Positions 44,493 through 52,340 of a stretch of DNA of 64,000 bases are shown one piece after another. The stretch's first letter is position 1. Each line of letters opens with the position of its first letter. Source of the DNA: Lysobacter_K koreensis (GTDB lineage: Bacteria > Pseudomonadota > Gammaproteobacteria > Xanthomonadales > Xanthomonadaceae); assembly GCF_042677045.1 (NCBI RefSeq), contig NZ_JBHTIH010000002.1, positions 124,001-188,000 on the forward strand, in the 5' to 3' direction. The notes beneath the pieces are model-generated. The model was not told the DNA's origin. It did not search any database and saw nothing but the letters and a program-made list of their open reading frames with translations. The translations under genes were made by a program, and so were the position numbers.

Positions 44493-45338
44493 ATGGTCAA
44501 GGACCTGATGATCCCCATCACCAACACCGCGGGCGATGCCAATGCGCTGGCTGCGGCGATTGCGCTGGCGGCACGCACGGACGCGCACCTGTGCGTGCTC
44601 GAGGCATTCAACCTGCCGATGCCGGCCCCCAGTCCGTGGGGGCTGCTGCCGGACCTGGCCATGAGCGACCTCTACACCACCTTGCGGGCCAAGGCCGAGG
44701 GCGATGCCGCGGTGTGGCGCGAGCGGTTGGCCAAGGAGTCCGTCCCGTCCGAGGTCCGCGTCGCCGAGGCGCTCTTTGTCGAGCCTCCCAGAATGGCCGC
44801 CCTGCATGCGCGCTACAGCGACATGGCCGTGATGACGGCGGCGACCAGCGGCTACGCAAGCGACGAACCGGTCATCCACGGCTTTTTTTCCGCGCTGCTG
44901 CTGGAGTCGGGACGCCCGGTGCTCGTGGTGCCACCGCGGTTCACGTCGCATCAGCCGGCCAAGCATGCCGTCGTCGCGTGGCGCCCGACCCGCGAGGCCA
45001 CGCGTGCCTTGCACGACGCGATGCCCCTGCTGCACGCGGCCGAATCGGTCGATGTGCTGGAAGTGGGGCCGCAGGGCGGCGAGCGCGGCGATGGCCCGCA
45101 GCCGGGCGCCGACATCGCCACGCACCTGGCCCGGCATGGCCTGAAGGTGCGGGTCGTGGTGAGTGAGCCATCGGGCGAGTCGGTGGCGATGGCGTTGATG
45201 AAACACGCAGAACAGTCCGGCGCCGAGCTGCTGGTGGCCGGTGGCTATGGCCACTCGCGCTTCCGCGAATGGGTGCTGGGCGGCGTGACACGCGAGCTGC
45301 TGAAATTCAGCTCGGTGCCGATCCTGTTCTCCCACTGA
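44493..45338 (+). CDS. Tandem-domain universal stress protein
   Basis: A 281-residue protein of two UspA-like folds. The first half opens MVKDLMIPITNTAGDANALAAAIALAA and ends LVVPPRF; the second starts KHAVVAWRPTREATRALHDAMPLL and carries VAGGYGHSRFREWVLGGVTRELL with the Gly-rich ATP-loop pattern. The protein ends PILFSH. It is a close paralogue of the gene at 46006, sharing HARYSD, HAVVAW and the C-terminus. A perfect FNR promoter precedes it. Confidence 0.9.
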   Translation: MVKDLMIPITNTAGDANALAAAIALAARTDAHLCVLEAFNLPMPAPSPWGLLPDLAMSDLYTTLRAKAEGDAAVWRERLAKESVPSEVRVAEALFVEPPRMAALHARYSDMAVMTAATSGYASDEPVIHGFFSALLLESGRPVLVVPPRFTSHQPAKHAVVAWRPTREATRALHDAMPLLHAAESVDVLEVGPQGGERGDGPQPGADIATHLARHGLKVRVVVSEPSGESVAMALMKHAEQSGAELLVAGGYGHSRFREWVLGGVTRELLKFSSVPILFSH

Positions 45339-45521
45339 CGCGCCTCCCACCAGCTCGCCGGAGACGAAAGGCATCGACGGCGAGGCTGTCGACGCCGCCC
45401 CTGCCGTCCGCGAACACGGCAAGTTCGCGCGGGGGCTGTCTGTGCCGAGCCACCTCCGCTTTCGACCGAAGTGGCTGGCCCTGCTGCGTCGGTTGCGGCG
45501 ACCTTGGCGCCGTGGGCAGGT

Positions 45522-45779
45522 CTAGAGCCGCGGCGCGTAGGGGAGGTAGCAGAGCACCAGCGCGGGAACGATCAGAAAGAACCAGATCGCGAGCTTGTAG
45601 AGCCCGAGCAGGAAGTACGCGATCGCGTCGAACTTGGCGACCGGAAGCTCGAACCAGCGCCGGTGCAACCGGTACAGCCAGTCGTGCGCCAGGACGAAGC
45701 CGACGAACGCCAGCGTCAGCGCGGCGTAGTTGAACACCGCACACCACATCACGAACGCAGGCCAAAGCGTGCTGTCCAT
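45522..45779 (-). CDS. Small membrane protein (DUF6868-like)
   Basis: An 85-residue protein with two membrane helices (VFNYAALTLAFVGFVLAHDWLY and AIAYFLLGLYKLAIWFFLIVPALVL) joined by the basic loop RLHRRWFELPVAKFDA. The pattern LAHDWLYRLHRRWF resembles DUF6868 proteins; I am not certain of the family. Two ATGs are possible; I prefer 45779 because GGAGG lies nine bases upstream of it, whereas it touches the ATG at 45788. It sits between two USP genes and has its own TTGAC-type box. Confidence 0.78.
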   Translation of the reverse strand: MDSTLWPAFVMWCAVFNYAALTLAFVGFVLAHDWLYRLHRRWFELPVAKFDAIAYFLLGLYKLAIWFFLIVPALVLCYLPYAPRL

Positions 45780-45873
45780 CAGGCACATCCTCCATCAGGG
45801 GCATCGGCAAAGCGCGAGTTCGCGCAAGCCCTGGGGTGGATCGCTCGGGGTCACGCGGGTCGGGGATTCCCGC

Positions 45874-45914
45874 ACCTTAGGAGGGCGGCGCGGCCGCACG
45901 TTGACTTGCGTCAA
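45874..45914 (-). promoter_or_regulatory. Crp/Fnr-type promoter (TTGAC form) of the DUF6868-like gene
   Basis: TTGACTTGCGTCAA (45901-45914) is a perfect TTGAC-type inverted repeat. TAAGGT (minus strand, 45874-45879) lies 21 bp away in the -10 position for the small membrane protein gene. Confidence 0.65.
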
Positions 45915-45938
45915 AGACCCGCGCGTTTGCAGGCTTTG

Positions 45939-45979
45939 TTGAGGCAGATCAAGGTGATCGCGGCTGGGTGGGGCAGTCT
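45939..45979 (+). promoter_or_regulatory. Crp/Fnr-type promoter (mixed form) of the second tandem USP gene
   Basis: TTGAGGCAGATCAA (45939-45952) combines a TTGAG and a TTGAT-type half-site. CAGTCT at 45974-45979 lies 21 bp downstream in the -10 position, and the USP start at 46006 follows about 20 nt after the predicted transcription start. Confidence 0.62.
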
Positions 45980-46005
45980 GGATTCGTCCGACTGGAGGGC
46001 ACGAC

Positions 46006-46839
46006 ATGTTCAAGGACATCCTGGTTCCGCTGTTGGCCGGCGAGGTCCACGAGGCCGCGCTGGCGACGGCCTGCGCGCTCGCCGCCCACGATGGCTCGCA
46101 CCTGGTGGCGCTGGTCGGGGTCAGCGTGGTGACGCCCAGCGCCAGCGCCTGGGCCTACTATCCCGCGGGCGTCTACGAAACGTTGAATGAAGCCGCGCAG
46201 GCCACCGCCGCTGCCTTGGCGCAGGCGGTCGAGGAGCGTCTTGCCCGGGAAGCAGTCGCCCGCGAAATCCGCCGTTCCGATTCGTTCTGGCTGACGTCGG
46301 CCGAACTGGCGGCGATGCACGCGCGCTATTCCGACCTGGTCGTGCTCGGCCTCGCACGCCCGCCGCAGGACGCCGACCGGCGCGTCTTCGCCGGGGTGTT
46401 GTCGGGCGGCGGACGAGCGGTGCTGGCGGTGCCGGCCGCCGCGCCCGCGGTCGCGAGCTACGGCCACGCGGTGGTGGCGTGGAAGCCTTCGCGGGAAGCT
46501 GCGCGGGCGGTGCACGACGCGCTGCCGCTGCTGCAGCGGGCCAGGTCGGTGGACGTGGTGATGATCGGCCCCGGCACCGACCACGGAGCGCGCGACGAGC
46601 TACCCGGTGGCGACATCGCCACCCACCTGGCGCGGCACGGGCTGGTGGTGAACCTGGTGCAACGGCCGCGTGCGGCCCAGGCCACGGGCGAGTCGATCCT
46701 GGCGCATGCGCAGGAGTCGCGCGCCGATCTCATCGTCGCCGGTGGCTACAGCCGCGCCCGCGCGTTGGAGCAGGTGTTCGGCGGCGTGACCCGCCACCTG
46801 CTGGAGCACTCGAGCATCCCGGTGCTGTTCTCGCACTAG
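46006..46839 (+). CDS. Tandem-domain universal stress protein
   Basis: A 277-residue two-domain UspA-fold protein opening MFKDILVPLLAGEVHEAALATACALAA. Shared features with the gene at 44493 are HARYSDLVVLG, GHAVVAWKPSREAARAVHDALPLL, the ATP-loop-like VAGGYSRARALEQVFGGVTRHLL and the end PVLFSH, so the two arose by duplication. Its stop overlaps the end of the converging iron-permease-like gene by four bases. An FNR-like promoter precedes it. Confidence 0.9.
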   Translation: MFKDILVPLLAGEVHEAALATACALAAHDGSHLVALVGVSVVTPSASAWAYYPAGVYETLNEAAQATAAALAQAVEERLAREAVAREIRRSDSFWLTSAELAAMHARYSDLVVLGLARPPQDADRRVFAGVLSGGGRAVLAVPAAAPAVASYGHAVVAWKPSREAARAVHDALPLLQRARSVDVVMIGPGTDHGARDELPGGDIATHLARHGLVVNLVQRPRAAQATGESILAHAQESRADLIVAGGYSRARALEQVFGGVTRHLLEHSSIPVLFSH

Positions 46840-47270
46840 CGCGTCCACTCGCGCGCGGTTTCCGCGGCGGTCGATTCGCTTCCGCTTCCGGGCACGTGCG
46901 CCTGGGTGCGCGTGTGCCGCGCCAGCGCTTCGTAATGCGCGCGATAGCGATCCAGCGTCAACTCGTCGAGTTCCTCGAGGTCGAGCAGTGCGTTGCTGGC
47001 CCGGTCGGTGACCCGGATCAACTCGTCCAGCTTGATCTGCATCGCCTCGGTATCGCGGCTTTGGGTGTTCTGGATCAGGAACACCATCAGGAACGTGACC
47101 ACCGTGGTGCCGGTGTTGATCACCAGTTGCCAGGTGTCGCTGAACTGGAACACCGGCCCCGACACCAGCCACGCGAGGATGACGAAACTGGCCAAGGTGA
47201 ACGCGAGCGGCCGGCCGGTGGTGCGCGCGGCGGCCTTGGCCAGCTTGTTGAACGTCGTGGAAATGTTCAT
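46836..47270 (-). CDS. Low-affinity iron permease family protein
   Basis: A 144-residue protein with two membrane helices. The segments GRPLAFTLASFVILAWLVSGPVFQFSDTWQLVINTGTTVVTFLMVFLIQNTQSRDTEAMQIKLDELIR are the signature of PF04120 (low-affinity iron permease), followed by a coiled, acidic region. Despite the family name, iron transport by bacterial members is not proven. It is downstream of the hydrolase gene on the same strand and converges on the USP gene at 46006. Confidence 0.9.
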   Translation of the reverse strand: MNISTTFNKLAKAAARTTGRPLAFTLASFVILAWLVSGPVFQFSDTWQLVINTGTTVVTFLMVFLIQNTQSRDTEAMQIKLDELIRVTDRASNALLDLEELDELTLDRYRAHYEALARHTRTQAHVPGSGSESTAAETAREWTR

Positions 47271-47330
47271 GCCCCGGATCTCCTGGCTGCGTTTGGGCGC
47301 GTTGCGTTGGAGGCACGCTTGGGCAGGCCG

Positions 47331-48287
47331 CTACTGCAGCAGCGCTGCTATCTCCGCCGCGACCTCCTGCTGGTGCCCCACCAGCAGGTGCCCGCCGTTC
47401 GGGTAGCCGATAAAGCGGGCGCGCGGAATGTGTGCGGCGCTGTAGCGGGCGCCGTCGAAGGTGCCGTACAGATCGTCGGCCGCGCTGATCGCCAGCGTCG
47501 GCACGGCGATGCGCTCGAGCTCGTAGCGCGGCAAGGACGAGGTCACCGCGGCGTCGTTGAGCAGTCCCAGCCGGCGCGGACTGACCGGCAGGATGTGGTC
47601 CAGGGTTTGCGCGACGCTCGCCTGCTCGTCGGCGCTGGCGCCGGCCACCACCTCGGGCGGAGTGGCGAGGATCGCCCGGATCATGGTGGGACGTGCCAGC
47701 CGGATCCCGGCCCAGAACACGAAGTCCGACTTGAGCGCGGTTTCGAACAGGAAATCGGTTCCCGCTGGCGTCCGCATCGGCGGCGCGCTGCCTGGCCTTG
47801 GCACGTACGCCGCCGGAACCAGCAGGACCAGCGCGGCCGTGCGCTCGGGATGGCGCAGCGCCAGTTGCATCGATGACGGTGCGCCGGCCGAGACCCCGAT
47901 CACCGCCGCGCGCGGGATATCGAGCGCGTCGAGCAGGCAGGCGTGGGCATCGGCCTGGGCCGCGGCGGAGGCGTCGGCCGGAAGCGGGGTGCGCAGGTAG
48001 CCGAAGCGGGACATGGCGATGACCCGGAAACCGCGCGGCACGAACGCTTTGGAAATATCCATGCCCTGGTCATGGCCGCCGCCGGCGCCATGCACGACCA
48101 GCACCGCCGGGCCATCGCCGTCGACCGCGTACTCGATCGCCCCGCAAGGCGTGTCGACCACGGTGCTTCCGGTCGCAATGCGCGCGCGTGCCGGGCCGAT
48201 CTCGCGCTGGTAGCGCAGGTGGACCAGCACGCACAGCGCCGCTACGGCCAGTAGCGCGACCGCCGCTTTGAGCTTGCTCCTCGCCAT
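47331..48287 (-). CDS. Alpha/beta hydrolase
   Basis: A 318-residue alpha/beta-hydrolase with an N-terminal membrane anchor or signal (VALLAVAALCVLVHL). The oxyanion region is VVHGAGGGHDQG, the nucleophile elbow GVSAGAPSS, the acid Asp in ISAADDLYG and the catalytic His in YPNGGHLLVG. The substrate is unknown; it may act on esters or signalling lipids in the periplasm. It follows the SDR gene by 25 bp on the same strand. Confidence 0.87.
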   Translation of the reverse strand: MARSKLKAAVALLAVAALCVLVHLRYQREIGPARARIATGSTVVDTPCGAIEYAVDGDGPAVLVVHGAGGGHDQGMDISKAFVPRGFRVIAMSRFGYLRTPLPADASAAAQADAHACLLDALDIPRAAVIGVSAGAPSSMQLALRHPERTAALVLLVPAAYVPRPGSAPPMRTPAGTDFLFETALKSDFVFWAGIRLARPTMIRAILATPPEVVAGASADEQASVAQTLDHILPVSPRRLGLLNDAAVTSSLPRYELERIAVPTLAISAADDLYGTFDGARYSAAHIPRARFIGYPNGGHLLVGHQQEVAAEIAALLQ

Positions 48288-48312
48288 TGGCTACTCCCGT
48301 CTGCCTGGCGGG

Positions 48313-49086
48313 CTAGCGCGCCGTGTAGCCGCCGTCGATCACCAGTTCGGTCCCGGTCACGAACTTGGCTTCATCCGACGCGAGATAGACCACGCCCCAA
48401 GCGATGTCATCGGGGTCGCCCATGTGCCCGAGCGGATGCAGCCGGCCGACCTCGGTTCGGGCCGCGGCCAGGTCGCTGGCGCCGCTGTCGCGCAGGTGCT
48501 GCTCGACCATCGGTGTCCAGATGTAGCCCGGGTGCACCGAGTTGACCCGGATCTTGTCGGGGGCGTAGATCAGGGCGTCGGTCTTGGTCATCAGCCGGAC
48601 CGCGCCTTTCGAGGCGTGATAGGGCGGCACGTCGGGCGCGCCGACCAGGCCGTAGATCGACGAGAGGTTGATGATGCTGCCGGTCCCGGCGCGCTTCATG
48701 TGCGCAATCGCGTGCTTGGTGCAGAAGAACACGCCCTTGACGTTGACCGCCTGCACCCGGTCCCACTCCCGCTCGGTGATCTCGTGGGTGGGCTTGTTGA
48801 TGCCGGCGATGCCGGCGTTGTTGACCAGCACGTGCAGCGCGCCGTAGTGGGCGGCGACGCCGTCGATGGCGGCCTGCACGGCGTGCTCGCTGGCCACGTC
48901 GACGTGCCAGTAGCGCGCGGCCACACCCTGGGCCCGCAACGATTCGACCAGCGCGTTGCCGGCCTCGTCGAGCACGTCGAACAGCGCCAGCCTGGCGCCT
49001 TCCTCGCCCAGCCGAAGCGCGCAGGCCTGGCCGATGCCGAGCGCCGCGCCGGTGACGATGCAAACCTTGCCCTTGACCCGTTCCAT
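48313..49086 (-). CDS. Short-chain dehydrogenase/reductase
   Basis: A 257-residue classical SDR. It has the NAD(P)-binding TGAALGIGQA, NNAGIAG, the catalytic Ser in INLSSIYG, the YHASK Tyr-Lys pair and the C-terminal DGGYTAR. Asp in LFDVLD after strand 2 favours NAD(H). The substrate is not evident. ATG 49086 follows GGAGGGTG. It leads a small unit with the hydrolase and has an FNR-like box about 128 bp upstream. Confidence 0.92.
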   Translation of the reverse strand: MERVKGKVCIVTGAALGIGQACALRLGEEGARLALFDVLDEAGNALVESLRAQGVAARYWHVDVASEHAVQAAIDGVAAHYGALHVLVNNAGIAGINKPTHEITEREWDRVQAVNVKGVFFCTKHAIAHMKRAGTGSIINLSSIYGLVGAPDVPPYHASKGAVRLMTKTDALIYAPDKIRVNSVHPGYIWTPMVEQHLRDSGASDLAAARTEVGRLHPLGHMGDPDDIAWGVVYLASDEAKFVTGTELVIDGGYTAR

Positions 49087-49179
49087 TGCCGCACCCTCCA
49101 CGCCGCGCCATCGCCGATGGGCTGGTTGTGATGGACTCGCTGGCGCCGGCCGTGGACCGCCAGTCGCCGCATGGCCGGG

Positions 49180-49221
49180 AGTAGACGGCATGCGCGCCGA
49201 ACCGATGTTGATGCAGGTCAA
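49180..49221 (-). promoter_or_regulatory. Crp/Fnr-type promoter (mixed form) of the SDR gene
   Basis: TTGATGCAGGTCAA (49208-49221) joins a TTGAT-type and a TTGAC-type half-site. TCTACT (minus strand, 49180-49185) lies 22 bp away in the -10 position. Confidence 0.68.
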
Positions 49222-49316
49222 GGCGGTCGGCGAGCAGGGCTTTCGGCCGGCGCGCAAGGTGCGCAGGCCGACCGGGTTGCGGGTGTGGGTTCGCGTGCCG
49301 TGGCCGGCACCAATCG

Positions 49317-49358
49317 TTGACCCAGATCAATGTGGCTGTGCTCGCGTGGTAGCAGATT
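49317..49358 (+). promoter_or_regulatory. Crp/Fnr-type promoter (mixed form) of the hsp20 gene
   Basis: TTGACCCAGATCAA (49317-49330) is followed after 22 bp by CAGATT (49353-49358) in the -10 position. The predicted leader is about 68 nt. The box is back to back with that of the SDR gene. Confidence 0.7.
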
Positions 49359-49432
49359 TGCCACGACATCGAAGGCGTCGGCGCATCACCGCTGCCCGAC
49401 GATGCACTCCCGACCGCCACGAGGAGCCCGCC

Positions 49433-49876
49433 ATGGCACTGCCCACCCGCTACAACCCGTTTCGCCAGGTCAGCCTGCTCGACCCCCTGGTCGATCTGGA
49501 CGACCTGTTTCGGGGACTCGGCGCCCGCTCGTTGTCGCGCGGGTACGAAAAGACCCTCGAAATGCACATGGACGTGCATGAGGACGACAAGGCGTACCGC
49601 ATCAACGTCGACGTTCCCGGCGTCAAGAAGGAGGACATCGACGTCTCGGTCGAAGGCAATCAGGTCACGATCACGGCCGAAGTGAAGCGCGAACAGTCGC
49701 GTGACAAGGAAAAAGAGGTGCACAGCGAGCGCTTCTACGGCAAGGCCTCGCGTTCGTTCTCGCTGCCCAGCGACGTCGACAGCGGCAAGTCGGAGGCACG
49801 CTACGACGGCGGCGTGCTGAGCCTGACCCTGCCCAAGAAGGGCAACAGCGAATCCCGGCACCTGTCGATCAACTGA
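49433..49876 (+). CDS. Small heat shock protein Hsp20
   Basis: A 147-residue alpha-crystallin-domain chaperone. The core YRINVDVPGVKKEDIDVSVEGNQVTITAE...SRSFSLPSDVDSGKSEARYDGGVLSLTLPKK spans about residues 50-140 and contains the GVLSLTLPK motif. It binds unfolding proteins without ATP. GAGGAG precedes ATG 49433. Its FNR-like promoter, with no heat-shock-type promoter or inverted repeat visible, suggests induction by low oxygen rather than heat. Confidence 0.94.
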   Translation: MALPTRYNPFRQVSLLDPLVDLDDLFRGLGARSLSRGYEKTLEMHMDVHEDDKAYRINVDVPGVKKEDIDVSVEGNQVTITAEVKREQSRDKEKEVHSERFYGKASRSFSLPSDVDSGKSEARYDGGVLSLTLPKKGNSESRHLSIN

Positions 49877-49925
49877 TCGGCGGTCCGCGGCGTCGTCGCC
49901 GGACGAACGAACCAAGGAGAAGCCC

Positions 49926-50501
49926 ATGAACACCGTCTCCCGTGCTTTGACGGCGGCCCTGTTGCTGGTCGCCGCGCCAGTGGCGGCCGCCCAGTCGACA
50001 GCCAAAACGCCGCCGGATCCGCCCCAGGCCCAACAGCCCGCCGAACAGCCCCCAGATCCCCAGGGCAGCGGCGACGTCAGCAAGGAAATCGGACACACCG
50101 TGGACGCGATCCGCGCGTACTCGGCCGAGCGTCGCGCCGAGGCCGTGGCCAACGCCAGGCGCGCCGCCGACGACCTCGACCGGCAGATGCAACGGCTGCA
50201 AGAGCAGTCGGACCGGGGTTGGGCGCGGATGAGCCAGGCCGCGCGACAGCGCTCGCAGGCGACGATGGCGGACCTGCGCCAACGCCGCAACGCGCTGGCC
50301 GAGTGGATGGGCGGCATGCGCCACAGTTCCGCCACGGCCTGGGACGAAGTCAGGAGCGGCTTCGTCAACAGCTACCACGAGCTCGCCGATGCGATTCGCA
50401 GAACCCGGGAGGAGCTCGACAAGGACAGCAAGACCAGCAACGACGTCAAGGACCAGGACCCGGAGCAGGCCGGCGAGACGGAAAGCGACGACAAGCCGTG
50501 A
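49926..50501 (+). CDS. Periplasmic coiled-coil stress protein (sll1863-like)
   Basis: A 191-residue protein with a signal peptide (ALLLVAAPVAAAQ), a Pro/Gln-rich linker and a long helical region (AERRAEAVANARRAADDLDRQMQRLQEQ, RQRSQATMADLRQRRNALAEWMGGMRHSSATAWDEVRSGF). That last segment matches the sll1863-type stress-response family. Its molecular role is unknown. It follows hsp20 after 49 bp and is followed by the DUF883 gene after 46 bp, so the three probably form one operon. Confidence 0.8.
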   Translation: MNTVSRALTAALLLVAAPVAAAQSTAKTPPDPPQAQQPAEQPPDPQGSGDVSKEIGHTVDAIRAYSAERRAEAVANARRAADDLDRQMQRLQEQSDRGWARMSQAARQRSQATMADLRQRRNALAEWMGGMRHSSATAWDEVRSGFVNSYHELADAIRRTREELDKDSKTSNDVKDQDPEQAGETESDDKP

Positions 50502-50547
50502 GCACGCGCGGGTCGAAGCCGTACCTGCCCCTCAGCGGAGAACCCAG

Positions 50548-50853
50548 ATGAACCAGCTCAATACCGATCGATTGCGCCACAACCTGCGCGCGGTCGTCGA
50601 CAACGTGGAGCAGGCCCTGCACCACATGTCCGACGCGACCGGCGAAGAGGTCGACGAACTCAGGTCGCGCGCAGGCAGGCGACTGCATGATGCCCACGAT
50701 CGCCTCGGCGAGATCGAGCACCGCGCCGCCGCGCAACTGCGGCGTGCTGGTCGGCGCACCCAGACCTATGTGCACGACCACCCGTGGCAGCTGCTCGGCG
50801 GGCTGGCGATCGCCGCCGCCGCGTTGTCGCTGCTCGCGCGCACGCGCCTGTGA
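50548..50853 (+). CDS. DUF883 (ElaB/YqjD-like) membrane-anchored protein
   Basis: A 101-residue protein: an amphipathic helical part (RLRHNLRAVVDNVEQALHHMSDATGEEVDELRSRA) followed by VHDHPWQLLGGLAIAAAALSLL, the typical DUF883 C-terminal helix with its conserved His-Pro-Trp. E. coli relatives bind ribosomes and anchor them at the membrane in stationary phase. ATG 50548 is chosen from family length. It is the last gene of the hsp20 unit. Confidence 0.88.
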   Translation: MNQLNTDRLRHNLRAVVDNVEQALHHMSDATGEEVDELRSRAGRRLHDAHDRLGEIEHRAAAQLRRAGRRTQTYVHDHPWQLLGGLAIAAAALSLLARTRL

Positions 50854-50923
50854 CGCGCAGCAACAAGTAGCAGTTCGTTGCAGCAAGGCCCCGGGCGAAA
50901 GACCGGGGCCAGCCCGTGTCCGG

Positions 50924-52318
50924 TCACGGCGCCAGGTCAACCTGTTCGAGGTACTCGGGCACGTGCGCGTGCCAGCCCAGCTCGCGTTCGATCCGCAGGC
51001 GCAGGGCGTCGGCGGCATCGGGTTCGCCGTGGGTCACGAACACCGTGCGCGGCGCGCGGGGCGCGGTGCGCAGCCAGTCGAGGACCTCGTCGGCATCGGC
51101 ATGCGCGGACGCGGCCGAAAGCGGCACCACCTCGGCGTTGACGGCGACATCCTGCCCGTAGATCCGCAGCGAACGCGCGCCCGCGGCGAGGCTGGCGCCG
51201 CGGGTGCCGCCGGCCTGGAAGCCGCACAGCACGATCGCGTTGCGCGGATCGGGCGCGAACGCGATCAGGTGGTGCAGCACGCGGCCGCCGGTGGCCATGC
51301 CACTGGCCGAAACGATGACCATCGGCCCCTTGCGCCGGTTCAGCGCCTTGGACTGCTCGACGCTGCTGACGATCTGGGTGGTGCGTTGCACCGCATCCAG
51401 CGCGGCGGCGTCGAGGCGATGCAGGTCGGGGTACTGCCGATACAGCGCGGTGACATCGGTCGCCATCGGACTGTTCAGGAAAACCGGCACCACCGGCACC
51501 TCGCCGCTGGCTTGCAGTTGCGCGATCACGTGCAGCAGCAGCTGCGCGCGGCCGACCGCAAACGCCGGAATCACGACAACGCCAGCGCGCGCCGCCACCC
51601 GCCGCAGCACCTCGCGCAGTTCCTGCACCAGCGCGGTCGCAGGATGGCGGCGGTCGCCGTAGGTGGACTCGCTGACGATCCAGTCCGAATCCGCCGGGGC
51701 GACGGGTGCCAGCATCACCGGATCGTGCGGGCGTCCGAGATCGCCGCTGAAGGTGATGCGGGTTCCCTGGTACTCCAGCGTCACGGCCGCCGCGCCGAGG
51801 ATGTGGCCCTGCATGCGCAAGCTTGCCTGCACCCCCGGCACCGGTTCGAACGCCTGCCCGAACCCCACGCCCCGCAACCGCCGCAGGCAGTGCTGGGCGT
51901 CGCTCTGGCTGTAGAGCGGTTCCGCCGGATGATGCTTGGACGTGCCCTTGCGGTTGGCGTAGCTGGCTTCCTCCTCTAGCAGGCGTCCCGAATCGGGCAG
52001 CAGGATCCCGCACAGGCTGACCGTCGCGTGCGTGCCCCAGACCTGGCCGCTGAAACCCGAACGGACCAGTCGCGGCAGGTAGCCGCTGTGGTCGAGGTGG
52101 GCGTGGGTGAGCACCACCGCGTCGATCGACCCCGGGTCGACCGGGAACGGCGCCCAGTTCCGCAGGCGCAGGGACTTGTAGCCCTGGAACAGGCCGCAGT
52201 CGACGAGGATGCGGCGGTTGCCGGCCTGGACCAGGTAACGCGAACCGGTGACGGTGGCGTTGGCGCCGAGGAACTGCAGGCGGAAGTCGCCAGCGGGCAT
52301 TGCGGGCATCGCGCTCAT
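50924..52318 (-). CDS. Metallo-beta-lactamase/beta-CASP hydrolase (putative RNase)
   Basis: A 464-residue protein. The metallo-beta-lactamase site THAHLDHSG and the later HILGAA and SGDLG metal motifs are intact. The inserted beta-CASP domain (PAFAVGRAQLLLHVI, VFLNSPMATDVTALY) ends with SASGMATGGRVLHHL and SAHADADEVLDWL. The family resembles CPSF73/YsH1-type RNA endonucleases and 5' exonucleases. Such genes are often grouped with universal stress proteins, where mRNA turnover in dormancy is a reasonable guess. It starts 22 bp after the end of the RNR-like gene and is probably in its operon. Confidence 0.9.
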   Translation of the reverse strand: MSAMPAMPAGDFRLQFLGANATVTGSRYLVQAGNRRILVDCGLFQGYKSLRLRNWAPFPVDPGSIDAVVLTHAHLDHSGYLPRLVRSGFSGQVWGTHATVSLCGILLPDSGRLLEEEASYANRKGTSKHHPAEPLYSQSDAQHCLRRLRGVGFGQAFEPVPGVQASLRMQGHILGAAAVTLEYQGTRITFSGDLGRPHDPVMLAPVAPADSDWIVSESTYGDRRHPATALVQELREVLRRVAARAGVVVIPAFAVGRAQLLLHVIAQLQASGEVPVVPVFLNSPMATDVTALYRQYPDLHRLDAAALDAVQRTTQIVSSVEQSKALNRRKGPMVIVSASGMATGGRVLHHLIAFAPDPRNAIVLCGFQAGGTRGASLAAGARSLRIYGQDVAVNAEVVPLSAASAHADADEVLDWLRTAPRAPRTVFVTHGEPDAADALRLRIERELGWHAHVPEYLEQVDLAP

Positions 52319-52340
52319 CCTGATCGGTCCTCGACTGGAC

